Positions 37,253 through 51,938 of a DNA stretch of 64,000 nt are shown here, in pieces. The translations under genes were made by a program, and so were the position numbers. Origin of the DNA: Engraulis encrasicolus (Eukaryota > Chordata > Actinopteri > Clupeiformes > Engraulidae); assembly GCF_034702125.1 (NCBI RefSeq), contig NC_085862.1:10692238-10756237 (forward strand), written 5' to 3'. Under the pieces are notes generated by a model that saw only the letters and a list, made by a program, of their open reading frames with translations, made no database searches and was not told the origin of the DNA. The first letter of the stretch is position 1. Every line of letters starts with the position of its first letter.

Positions 37253-37678
37253 GTTTGGATAGGGTAATGTGATGGAGAGGAGAGAGCAGATGACTTGAGT
37301 CACCTCTCTCTGTTTGGCGATGTCTCAACAGCACATGTAGACATGGTCACTGAGCCAACAGAGACAGGTGAGCAAGTTATGGAAACAAGGTCATCATCTG
37401 ACTACGTCCTTTCCATAGAAGATGCTTGCTAATTGTGTGATTAATACATTTTTAATGTGTGATCTTGTTTTGTAATTTTACACGACTGCTAACTATGATC
37501 ATGTTTAATATAGCTTGCAGTACGATATCATTTTTCAAATGAGTCACCTTTTTTTGTTTTTTTTTTGTCCTCTATTATTTTTGCTTTTCTCTTGTTTCCT
37601 AAAATTGCTTGGTTCCTCAGACATTTGGTGGCCTTCCTACTCTCTACAGCCCTGGGTGTTTCTCTTTCTTTGCTTTTT

Positions 37679-37797
<119 letters not shown>

Positions 37798-38010
37798 CTC
37801 CACCCCTCTGCCCATCCTTCTAATTACATTTCCCTGCTCTCTGGCTCCCTGTCAAGTCTGATGGACTTAAGAAATATTGATAGCTTCCATTGGGCAGATT
37901 GGCTTTGTGCAGATCCGAGTCGGAGCCTGGTGGTCCATACGGTCACTCCCGCTAATTTCATTCCCCCGTCGCATAGCGGAGCGCAAGAAGACAGGGCGGC
38001 CTTGTGGACG

Positions 38011-38076
38011 AGGAGAGGAGAGGAGAGGAGAGGAGAGGAGAGGAGAGGAGAGGAGAGGAGAGGAGAGGAGAGGAGG
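38011..38076 (+). repeat. (GGAGA)n pentanucleotide array
   Basis: About 13 units of AGGAG/GGAGA. It sits between two complex blocks (37862-38010 and 38086-38160) that look like single-copy, possibly conserved, sequence. Confidence 0.96.
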
Positions 38077-38159
38077 CACTCCACCCAACCACATGTTTTA
38101 ATGCAATTATCATCCCGGGCAACTAGAAATCCATCCGTTCAAATGGCCATAACTGTGCT

Positions 38160-39576
<1,417 letters not shown>

Positions 39577-39580
39577 GTAA

Positions 39581-40354
39581 AGGTACACTGTGTGAGATTT
39601 TTAGTTGTTTATTTCCAGAATGCATGCTACCCATTCTCTAATGTTACCTTTTTCATGAATACTTACCACCACCATCAAATTCTAAGTGTTCATTATGACT
39701 GGAAAAATTGCACTTTTCATACATGAAAAGGGGGATCTTCTCCATGGTCCGCCATTTTGAATTTCGAGAAATAGCCATTTTTAGCTGCAAAAATGACTAT
39801 ACTACTTATACATTAGGGCTGGGTGAAATAATCGATTTAATCGCTAATCGATCAATATAATCTAAAATTCACATAATCGATTCACAGGGCACAAAATCGT
39901 TTTTTTGTTGTTGTTATTTTTCTTTTTGTTCTTTTTGCTTAATTTAGGTCTATGGAAAATACCCAGTAGGTATTAGTCAATTAGGTCTAGGCTTACTTAT
40001 TACAAATTAGCAATCTGTTAACACTGTCAAGCCACAGCCCTTTGACATTTTATATAAAAATAGGCAACAGCATCTTTTGGGGGAAATCCTGGCACCGAGA
40101 AGGGAACGGATTGAATTGATTCGGAATGAATCGAATCGAATCGAATTGAATCGTGATTAATCGATTCAAAGCCCTAAGAATCGAAATCGAATTGATACAG
40201 GAACATGGCTGGGATTCCCAGCCCTACTTATACATACTAGAAAATATGAATTAATTACTTCCATGAAAAGATACAATTTGGCATTAGGCAACCGAGTTTC
40301 AATGAGCAGCATAGTTGCAGTACCTTTTTTGACCATTTCCTGCACAGTGTCCCT
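39581..40354 (+). mobile_element. TTAA-flanked MITE, split by a hAT MITE
   Basis: Same family as 58505-58862. The left end AGGTACACTGTGTGAG follows GTAA (a decayed TTAA); the right end TGCACAGTGTCCCT precedes TTAA at 40355-40358. The insertion at 39814-40226 divides it. Without the insert it would be about 350 bp. Confidence 0.87.
39814..40226. mobile_element. hAT MITE (413 bp) inside the TTAA MITE
   Basis: The left end is TAGGGCTGGGTGAAATAATC and the right end on the minus strand is TAGGGCTGGGAATCCC. The 9-bp direct repeat cttatacat flanks it (39805-39813 and 40227-40235). The interior is rich in AATCGATT and GAATCGAAT. It postdates its host element. Confidence 0.9.
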
Positions 40355-40639
40355 TTAAGGCAAAAGGCCATTTCAGTTAGCAGGTGAGTGAAGGGATGCT
40401 GGTCTGATGGATTGTAGCTTCCGCCAGTAGCAATACTGTAGGAGGCATGTCATGAACGTGAGCCTGACACAGACTTTGCCTGTTTCTCTGAGAGATGGGT
40501 TGAAGAAAATAAAAATAAAAATACAAATGACTACAGAGCTCTGGTGTCATGATGGCCAGTTCAGACAGAAAATCATAAAAATAAGAAATCTAAAGAATCT
40601 AGAAAAGCAACCTCAGTGCTTGAACCCTTGTTGTTTTTC

Positions 40640-40664
40640 ATTATTATTATTATTATTATTATTA
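40640..40664 (+). repeat. (ATT)n microsatellite
   Basis: About eight ATT units. Confidence 0.9.
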
Positions 40665-40680
40665 CTTGTTTTACATTTGG

Positions 40681-41423
40681 TTGCTTTACCAATAGCTGAC
40701 GCTTTCATCCATAGCTGCTTAGATATTACGGGGTATTGATTACAGTCCTTGGACCAAAGTGGGATTAGGTTTCGTACTCAAGGGCACTTCAGCCATGGAT
40801 GAATATGATGAATAATATGAGGGGTTTATTTGCAAAACGGTGTATCTCCATTTTATAGAATGTTGTGAAATTGTCATTGTTGTATTGGGCATTCCATTGA
40901 CCTGCATTGCAAAATGCATTTTATATAGGTTAAAAAAGTACGTTCTCAAAATATTTGAATGGTACGAATTCACAGGTGATGATATGACCTCTGAACAGTC
41001 ATTTTCAATAATAGAATGCAAAAGTCTAAAAATGGAGATACACCGTTTTGCAAATAATCCCTTCATATCTTCTTCATACTGGTAAGGGTGGGATGCACTT
41101 GCACCTCAGCATCTCCCTATCTCACTATTACTACTACTAACCCTATGATTCAAGCCAAAGGGAGTTTTTCCTCACCCCTGATGCCACCAGGGGCCGCATC
41201 TGAGCACCCAATCTCTGTGTGACTTTCTATGACTTATGCTAGACCCAGCCACTATGGACCCCTTACGCATCTAAGAATCCCGGTCCTAACCTACGTTGAC
41301 CCTCTGACGCTACGATCTCTTTCTATCTCTTCTTCCTCTGCCTTCCTGCTCTTTTTTTCTCATTTGTTAAGCACTTTGAGTTGCATCCCTTGTATGATGC
41401 AGTGCTATACAAATACAAATACA

Positions 41424-41469
<46 letters not shown>
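40681..41469 (+). mobile_element. Retrotransposon-like relic (L2-type LINE 3' tail) with (ATT)n end
   Basis: The right part carries AAAGGGAGTTTTTCCTCACC, then TTTGTTAAGCACTTTGAGTTG and GTGCTATACAAATACAAATA, and ends in an ATT microsatellite (41424-41469). This is the pattern of 3' ends of L2-like LINEs or SINEs that share their tail. The left part (40740-40800, TACTCAAGGGCACTTCAGCC) resembles another common teleost dispersed repeat. A separate inverted-repeat MITE at 40815-41068 interrupts it. No reverse transcriptase is present. Confidence 0.55.
40815..41068. mobile_element. MITE with 36-bp inverted ends (254 bp)
   Basis: The left end ATATGAGGGGTTTATTTGC continues to CGGTGTATCTCCATTTT, and the right end read on the minus strand is ATATGAAGGGATTATTTGC followed by the same motif. 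No target duplication is clear. It is non-coding. Confidence 0.75.
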
Positions 41470-41638
41470 GGTCCATGGCTGCCCTGGCTGCCCAGGTGGA
41501 CACGGTCAGGGATGATGAAGCTCGTCACTGTGCAGAGATGGGCTATGAAATGTATGGTGATTCAATATGTTAAAAATAAGGACAGGATGAAGGTTCTTGG
41601 AGAACTAGGCAGTCTTTTCTTCACATAAGCACTGAGTG

Positions 41639-41808
<170 letters not shown>

Positions 41809-42020
41809 ACACCTTATACATCATTCTGTAGTTTGTGTGTGTGTGCGTGCGTGCGCAGTGGGTTTTTTTTTGCCGATGGAAGGTTTGAACCCTAGTGTAC
41901 CCCTCTAATGGCAGCTCTCTGTAAACAAACACTCCGGTTTCCTACTGAGGTCCCCGTCCAGCCAGCAGCCTCTAATATGATGACTCAGTAAACACACTCG
42001 TCCATTTAGCCTAATGGCTG

Positions 42021-42216
<196 letters not shown>

Positions 42217-43311
42217 TATCATGCAGCACTTCAGTCAGAAATTAGGGTAGCAGCAAGGTTTGTGTTTGTGTTCAGTGTGTTGGCTTTGTGTTTGAATGTA
42301 AGCACACTCGTGGTTTATTTTATTTTTCACAATGAAGATACCACTGATTTCTTGCATTTTTTTATTGGTTATGAAATATTGTAGAAATATAGTAATTTGA
42401 AGGTCTTTGTGTTTTGCAGCTTTTGTTGCTTTAGACCTTGCCCCAGGTGACTGATTAATGGCACATTTTGCTCCTCAAGAATGGCCGATAGGCCTGGAGT
42501 TTCAGGTTTTACTTTGTATGTTGATTGGTTTGTCACAGTCATACATAATCATTCAATTCATTGCCAGTCTGAAGTCAACCTTTCGTGGTATTCACCACAA
42601 GTCACTGCTCTGATTGGAAAGAGAGAGCAATGGCGTACACCTGATGAGCATAAACATTTCTATGGTACTCTTCTGCCCCCTAGTGTTTTACAGCAGTAAC
42701 TACTATTGTTGCTAAATATCCTACCAGCAGGGTACTGCCAAAACAGAAATGATGTCATGTGGAGAACTTGAAACAGCTTCATAATACTCTGCAATGAACA
42801 GTTCAATTACAGATGCGTAGAATTGATAATCTCAAACATGTAGGGTCCTCTTGGCAAGCTAAAGCTTGTTTGGTGTGTGTTTTGTGGGAAAGCTGGTTGA
42901 GCAGTGAGCTCATATTTCAGTGAAGCTGAAGAGATTAACAAGCTATGTGGTTGGACATAAGCCTACCTTTTGTTACTTGCATCATTGCAGTGTGAGCTCT
43001 GTCTCTGTTCAGCAAGAAATGGCAAATTACACAACATTTCTGATGAAATATTTGTTTAAAAAAGTGGTTATGCAATGTTCCTCACAGGGGCATTATCCCT
43101 AAATATATTGAGCTCTTTGGCAGGCATATTTGACATAATCAGATATATTTTGTTGTGTGTCCTTTCTGGAATCCAGAATGCTGCTCTGTGTCTTTTATTT
43201 GAATGGACGTGCATGCTTGTTTCCTGTATAATCTGCTTGTCTCCTGTGTAATGTGTGCCCTGCATATCCCTGTCTGAAACCCCCTCTCTCTGTGTTTCTT
43301 ATCTCTTCCAG
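42217..43311 (+). other. End of mast3 intron 1
   Basis: No element ends. It finishes with a strong acceptor: a pyrimidine-rich tract from about 43281 and TTCCAG at 43306-43311. Confidence 0.7.
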
Positions 43312-43343
43312 AAGGAATTGAGTCTACCAAGAAGAGGCAGTTT
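43312..43343 (+). CDS. mast3: mast3 exon 2 (32-nt exon)
   Basis: Acceptor TCTCTTCCAG, then AAG GAA TTG AGT CTA CCA AGA AGA GGC AGT TT, then donor GTAAGT: KELSLPRRGS plus two bases (phase 2; a following C would give F). KELSLPRRG is a conserved N-terminal motif shared, as I recall it, by MAST2, MAST3 and MAST4, immediately before the CR(T/S)(S/G)NRKSL motif encoded by the next exon. That next exon is not found in this window, so intron 2 is longer than 20.6 kb. Entry phase 0 fits exon 1a (19285-19323) and candidate exon 1c (23531-23656). Exit phase 2 fits the candidate cassette at 55419-55490 and equals that of exon 1b at 61295-61368. Confidence 0.9.
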
Positions 43344-43430
43344 GTAAGTACCTTTGTCCTCCTTATTTTGAAATGTGGCCAATTTGAAATGTTCACTCTA
43401 GAGCAGTATGTATGAACTCTTCTAATAATA

Positions 43431-44153
43431 CACTGCCCGGCCACAAAAAAAGTTCCAGGCCAAAAAAAAAGGTTACACATTTTAATGTGTAATGCTAATG
43501 GATCCCTGTTAGCTTTGATTATGGCACACATTTGCTGTGGCATTGTTTGGAGAAGTGTCTGCAATGTCACACGATTTATTTCCATCCAGTGTTGTTGATA
43601 TCATTTTTCTGCCAGATCTGGTGTTGCTGATGGTGTAGTCTGCAGCCTGTGCATGGTCCTCTCCAGCATATGCCAAGACTCTCAATGGGGTCATAGTCTG
43701 GTATCTGTGATGGCCAATCCGTGTGTGAGAATGATGTCTCATGCTCTCTCAAACATGCTTCACAATTTGAGAGTGATGAATCTTGGCATTGTCAACTTAG
43801 AATATACCAGCAAAGAAAAATCCATTAATGGAGTAACCTGGTTAGGGATGCAAACTATCGATTAATTCATTAATCATTAGTTGATAGCCTTATGGATCGA
43901 CTTACGATTAATTGATAAGCGGCGTCCCCCCATGTCTTTTGGTTGTATCAGAATTGAGAAGCAATTCCTTGCACCAGTATGGTTGAAGGAGCAAGAGACA
44001 TCATTTTCACCCATGGGTTGTGCATCATTCAGACCTCAAAATCATCAATACAATATATTTATAATGCAACACTGGGTAGAAATAAATCTTGTGATATTTT
44101 AGTATGCGACCTTTCTTGAGCTGTGACTTGTTTTTTTTTTTGGCCGGTCAGTG
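43431..44153 (-). mobile_element. Decayed, internally deleted Tc1/mariner element (723 bp)
   Basis: The termini CACTGCCCGGCCACAAAAAA and, on the minus strand, CACTGACCGGCCAAAAAAAA form inverted repeats with TA at 43429-43430 and 44154-44155. The minus strand holds degraded transposase sequence near 43440-43850 with frameshifts. Much of the 5' half of the gene is missing. A segment starting TAGGGATGCAAACTATCG near 43852 resembles a truncated hAT end inserted in it. Confidence 0.85.
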
Positions 44154-44307
44154 TAATATTAACAACAACAATACATTGCCAATGTAGTAAATGAGTGAAC
44201 ATTTCACACAGGGCCTGTCTGTGTCCATAAGGGGCAGGGGAATATTGCGCTGTTTGGGTGTTGCTGAAGATGGTGGTGGTGGTGGTGGTGGTGATGGTAT
44301 TTGGGTT

Positions 44308-44955
44308 TTAAGGTAGATCATGTAATATTTTAGTGGTTTATTTCTAGAACATATGCTGCTCATTCACAAATCCAATTTTTATGAACATTTACCACCACTA
44401 TCGCCACTGTTTCTAATTATTCATTATGACCTGGACATTTGCCTTTTTCATTCAACATGAAGGTGGACCTTATGTCTGAAATTTTGAATTACCAGTCACA
44501 CTTATTGTGACTTATACTTATTGTACTTTGGTCAGACCAGTAAATACTTAATGTACTTTGGTCAGACCAGTAAATATGAGGGTAACCCGTTACTTGATGT
44601 GATGGTCTCATAACTGTGCCAACATAGTGTCATGACACAGTCATAGAAAAGCCATAAACGTTATGTCAGAAATGTTTTATGGTCTTATCGAAAGTTGACA
44701 TTGTTTGGGCTGTCTGCCATAACCCAATGTCACTTAATGAGAATAGTCATAAAATGTTCATGACATGGACATAATATTTATGACACGTCCATGACTGTAT
44801 CATGGCTCCGTCGTGTCATACGTATGATGCCGGCGTTAAGTAAAGTTTTACCAATTAGTTAACTATTTAGTAAATATTCATGAAAAACGCAAATTTATGA
44901 ATGGGCTGCATACGTTTTTGAAAATAATCGTTTAACATCACATACTAGACCTTTT
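44308..44955. repeat. Foldback repeat related to the TTAA MITE family
   Basis: The left part 44308-44400 and the right part 44868-44955 are inverted copies of one sequence. Both are diverged relatives of the left half of the TTAA-flanked MITEs (TTTATTTC.AGAA.ATG.TGC.CATTC). The spacer holds a tandem duplication of ACTTTGGTCAGACCAGTAAAT (44525-44576) and the MITE at 44581-44852. Confidence 0.65.
44581..44852. mobile_element. MITE with GGTAA...ACTT termini (272 bp)
   Basis: The left end is GGTAACCCGTTACTTGATG and the right end on the minus strand is GGTAAAACTTTACTTAACG. The interior is a dense set of CATGACAC / GTCATGA palindromes. No target duplication is clear. It is non-coding. Confidence 0.6.
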
Positions 44956-47374
<2,419 letters not shown>

Positions 47375-47515
47375 AAGCAGTTTTGTGTGGCTACACAAGA
47401 GCGGTATACATTTGGAGCAACAGCTGCACCTTCGCAGGGTTCTTGTGATGGTACTAGAATGTCCTACTGCATCTAGCCATGCCTGCGCCCACCGCCCACG
47501 TCAAGGGTCATATAT

Positions 47516-47542
47516 TGTGTGCGTGTGCGTGTGCGTGTGCGT

Positions 47543-47620
<78 letters not shown>

Positions 47621-47729
47621 TGTGCGTGCGTGCGTGCGTGCGTGCGTGTGTGCGTGCGTGCGTGCGTGTGTGCGTGCGTGTGTGTGTGAGTGCGTGCGTG
47701 CGTGCGTGCGTGTGCGTGTGTGTGTGCGC
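47516..47729 (+). repeat. Compound (GTGTGC)n-(TG)n-(CGTG)n array
   Basis: The hexamer GTGTGC opens the array, TG fills the middle, and CGTG tetramers close it. The 9-bp direct repeat CAAGGGTCA flanks the array closely (47502-47510 and 47730-47738). Confidence 0.97.
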
Positions 47730-47738
47730 CAAGGGTCA

Positions 47739-48159
47739 CACTCTATAGGGGGGTTTAGAGTCGCGCGTTCGCGGGGGTTCTGCACAGAGAATGAGCCACA
47801 GCGCCCCCCTGTGCAGCGACAAAACGAGCCCTGGCTGCAGTACACGCATGTTTCTCCCAGGCTGAAATGTCCGTGAGCTGAGCTATGCTTAAAGACGGTG
47901 ATTGGTCAATGCGCTTACGGCAGTCCGGGGGGAACTCAGCCCTGATAGGTCAGTTGTGTTCTATTCTTCTACCCTACCGCGGAGGTTTGAAGGAAAACGA
48001 AAAACACGATGCAGATGACTTGGCAGGAAATCACTGGAGTTTACTTGACAGGGAGAAGAGAAACTGTTTTTTATTTCAGTAGTACAACTTCCAAAAAATC
48101 AATTAGAAATATCCATAAAAGGCCATCATGGAAATGATATGTTTGTAGTGTGGTAGTAG
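47739..48159 (+). other. CpG-rich sequence upstream of a tandem repeat
   Basis: CpG-rich for this window (GTCGCGCGTTCGCGG near 47759), with an inverted CCAAT-like GATTGGTCAATG at about 47900. No element ends or exon recognised. Confidence 0.4.
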
Positions 48160-48925
48160 CAAAGAAGCCTCTTTGTTCTTTTGTAGTGTGGCAGCTAGCT
48201 CATTAAAAAAGGGTTCGCTAATGTCCTGTAGAGTTTGAATGGGTTTGGCTGACAGTTGCTAAGCTAGCTGTTAATTAGATAGGCTATCTATTGTATTTAA
48301 AAATGGCTTTTGTTTCATTTAACCACCTCAACTGTAAAACATGAATAAAGAGAGACTCTTGTATGCTATCATCCATGTCTAATTACGCCACAACTTTTTA
48401 AATTAATAGCAAGAAGCCTCTTTGTTGATACAGTATATAGTACAAGTAGTGTGGCTAGCTAGCTTCTAAAACAGGGTTCGCTAATGTCCTGTAGAGTTTG
48501 AATGGGTTTGGCTGACAGTTGCTAAGCTAGCTGTTAATATGGCCATTAGATGTATTGTATTTAAAACGGCTTTTGTTTGGCATTTTAACCACCTGAACTG
48601 TAAAACATGAATAAAGAGAGAATCTTGTATGCTATCATTCATATCTAATTACGCCACAACTTTTTAAATTAATAGCAAGAAGCCTCTTTGTTAGTGGTAG
48701 AATTACGTTTCAGGTGGCTAGTCAACTAGCTTTGAGTTTGTAATGACTGATTTAGCTGGCTAGCTACTACTAGGCCCCAGGTGTGAATGGCCATTCATGC
48801 TGTCTATTGTCTTTTAAAATGGCGTTTGTCTTGTATTTAATCTCATGTAGGCCTAGTACTTGACCAAAAATAAACTGATGTTGTACCATCTAATTATGCC
48901 CCAACTTTTAGAAGTAGGCTACTAG
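48160..48925 (+). repeat. Tandem repeat, about 255-bp unit, three copies
   Basis: Units 1 (about 48160-48408) and 2 (about 48409-48672) are nearly identical over long blocks, such as GGGTTCGCTAATGTCCTGTA and TAATTACGCCACAACTTTTT. Unit 3 (about 48673-48925) is more diverged (TAATTATGCCCCAACTTTTA). Each unit starts near AAGAAGCCTCTTTGTT. It carries no reading frame and matches no family I know. Confidence 0.85.
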
Positions 48926-49870
48926 TGGAATATTACGTTTTACATAGCCAGCTGATTAGCTTTGTGATTCATTCTAGGGACTGGGCTCAACTGAATGAGT
49001 TAGTTCGCCCCCTGTTGTCACGGAGGTGAATTGACGTCATTAAAATCTCCTCCTCCCTCCCCCCTTGCCCCACTCTTGAATTTTCGGCGGGAAAAAAAAA
49101 CACCACGCCCTTTCGCACGCATTCGTATGTAGGTCGACTATGAGGCAATACCCCCCGCTGACAGTACGTCTATGCTTTACCCCGCAATCGGCACCGCGTG
49201 ACTATGCATCAGCCTTATGTGGTGTATATGGAGACCTGCTGTGAGAGTGGTAGAAGTGGGTTTGGGTGAGGAGTCCCCCTCGCCCGGCCCTGTCCTGCCC
49301 GTGCCCCTGCCCCTAACCCTTCCCCTGCTTGGTGTCACTGACTGCAGCTTGGACCCCCTGTCATCACCCCTATTCGTTCTCACCTCTCCACCATAGCAGA
49401 AAACACAGCTGTCTCCCCTATCAGTTGCTCTGGAAGCTACATTTATTTTCTAGTCAGTACGGTCCAGTTGATGGTGTGTAAGGGGAGTGCCAGAGATGCC
49501 GGATACTCTGGCTGGAGACGCTTGGCTTGGCCGTATGGGAATTCTCCCAGATTACCACTACTGAGGATTTGTCAGATGAGATCAAGTAAACAACAGGGGG
49601 CCACTGGCAGGATGATGGGCATTGGAGAGAGGCTACCTTGAGGCTACCTTGAAAGAGGCTACCACTTCCATCGTTATGATGAGCTCCACGTTCCCAAGGA
49701 CCTGATTGCTGTCTCAGCAGCAGTCTCATCTCTCTGAAAGGATTCAGCACATTTTCTGCCCTTATGAAGAAAAGGAAGGAGAGAGCCGGCGTTCCTAGTC
49801 TGCGCCTGCAGTAAGAAGCAATGCCCTGCGGTTTTAACATGAAGCAAGACATTTTGATGATGTAACTGTA
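48926..49870 (+). other. mast3 intron 2, unannotated
   Basis: An E2F-like TTTTCGGCGGGAAA lies near 49080 beside a CpG-rich stretch. No exon or element ends. Confidence 0.4.
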
Positions 49871-50080
49871 TCAAAGACGTCTTTGTCATTCAGTGTTACG
49901 GACCCCTTCCACTGACTGTAACTGCAAAAAAACATGATTTTTAAATTGTTTCAAGTGAATGGATGACAGCCGAGGCTTTCATGAATTCCCTTTAACAATA
50001 ATAAATGTTTTTTACAGTTACAGTCAGCAGAAGGCATCCGTTACACTGAATGACATTGCCATTTTGCACGTCTTTGACCC
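49871..50080. mobile_element. Inverted-repeat MITE (210 bp)
   Basis: Left TCAAAGACGT...CATTCAGTGTTACGGA and right (minus strand) GGGTCAAAGACGTGC...CATTCAGTGTAACGGA form inverted arms of about 65 bp around an AT-rich hinge. The 7-bp direct repeat aactgta lies directly outside both ends (49864-49870, 50081-50087). No gene. Confidence 0.7.
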
Positions 50081-50087
50081 AACTGTA

Positions 50088-51289
50088 AGAACAGACTGTA
50101 ACCGGCGGCAGTGGTAATGGCGGCAGATGTAAGGGATTTTGTATAGAAGAGCTAGCGTGATAAGTTGCAATAGCTTGGTTGGCGTCAAAAGCAAAGTTAA
50201 ACTGCAGTTAAAAGTATGCTAATGAGCTATGACTCAGTTCGGTGGCAAAGACCATAATCTTTTTCCGCAATTGGTCTGTTCAGTCCATCAGATTTTTCAG
50301 CTTCTTTAAATCTTTTGTCGCCTGCAATCTGTTCTTACAGTAACGTTGTGCCTTTTGTGTCCTCACTCAACGTTTGTAGTTTTTTTTTTTTGTTCAGACA
50401 AATTCATGTTATTGCTTTGATCTTCTGTGATATGCAACTTGTCTGTGTATAGTAGGCTGCTTGTTTGGCTTCATTTAATGGTTTAATGGCAAATGGTGTA
50501 TTATTTATTTAATCCTCAGCACTTATTTCTAACAGAACTAATATGAAGCTTACTTAAATTCACACTTCAATAAAGTTGATAGCCTAGCCACACACGCTGC
50601 AGTACAGCTTCCATCTGGTAGGGTTTGAAGTACTGTAACTCAGTGGGATTTTTTTAGAACATTTTTTTTTCTTTTGCCCAGCCACAGGTGTTCTGTGTGC
50701 CACTATAACATCCCTGTCCCCTTTGGCTGTGCTATTGCTAGTAAGCCACCTGTGATTGACAGCGGCAGGCTAGAGCTCCTTTTACAGCTCACCAGTGCAG
50801 TAGCAGCACCTACAAGGTCAATAAGAGGGAGGGAAAACACAGGAAGAAAAAAGTCCTGTGGAAAGAAGAACATGCTGTACAGTATATTGTGAGTGACTGT
50901 AGGCAGTTCCATAAATGCCAGCTTCACACTATCCTAATTGTAACGGATTCAGTTGACAGTATCTCATCAGTTAGCTACCATGCAACCATGTTTGGACAGT
51001 GTTCCAACAGCCATATAGCCTGATGCGTATGCTGCTTTAATATATTGTCGTTTCATGGCATGCACATGAATTAGCAATTAGCATACAGTATTTGCATATT
51101 CGCTCAATCCACAGTACTTGTTAAAATGTTCACCAAAATTGAACAGAAGTGGGTCTTTCCCCTCAACAAATTCCACAACCATTGTTTTTGTTTGGGCTGG
51201 AATTATTCAATTTTGGTAAAAGTCACTAATACATTCCACTGACTCCCCATAATGGGGTTCCTGATCCAAAACTGTTCGTCATGCTCCCT
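50088..51289 (+). other. mast3 intron 2, no recognisable feature
   Basis: AT-rich intronic sequence without element ends, microsatellites or exon. Confidence 0.5.
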
Positions 51290-51600
51290 CACCGAGTTCC
51301 CGGGGGTAAATAAAATTGAGGAGAAGCACCAGGTGACACTAGCCTAGTTAGTGTCTTTATGCACGCAAGCCTTCAAATCACTTTACAGTGTATGCAGCAC
51401 ATTCACCCACACACTGGTGGCAGAGGCCGTCATGTAGGGTGCCAACCTTCCACCAGGAGCAATTTGGGGTTAAGTATCTAGCTCAAGGACACATTGGTGG
51501 GATCAGGCAGAACGGCACATGAACCTGCCACCTTCCAGTTCCAGAACAAGCTTCTCTACCCCCGGAGCCACCTACTGAGCCATTCCATTCACAGTGTAGG
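51290..51600 (+). mobile_element. Fragment of a common teleost dispersed repeat
   Basis: Carries CTTTACAGTG...CACATTCACCCACACACTGG, then CACCAGGAGCAATTTGGGGT, CTAGCTCAAGGACAC and CTACTGAGCCA. I recognise the pattern as an abundant fish repeat (probably LINE- or SINE-derived) but cannot fix the family or ends. Confidence 0.5.
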
Positions 51601-51938
51601 AGGTGTTCACAAGCTGTCTCCTTTGGACAGTAGAGATGAATGTCCATTCAAAGTAAGGCTTTCTTAACCCCTTAGCACAGCACTATGTCTCTCTGTAATG
51701 TCACAGCAATGTTGTTATGATGTAGATAAGCATTTTCAGCAAGTGAATAGGGTCACCGGCGACCCCTGCTGCAGTAAGAGGCTACACGAGTACTGTAGCT
51801 TCAATGCACAGTGACAAGTGTGAGATGTACGTATGTATTGTTGGCGTACTATTGTTATGCCCATAGCGTTATCTCAATCACTTGTCTTTCCCATAATGTG
51901 CACATAGATACCCCCCCTTCTCTCTGATGATGGAGCCC
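51601..51938 (+). other. mast3 intron 2, no recognisable feature
   Basis: Short intronic stretch between the dispersed repeat and the foldback element. Confidence 0.5.

Noticed and set aside
37332..37367. 36-nt block between CAACAG and GTGAGC that looks like an exon
   Set aside because: In the phase-0 frame required between exons 1a and 2 it contains TAG after two codons.
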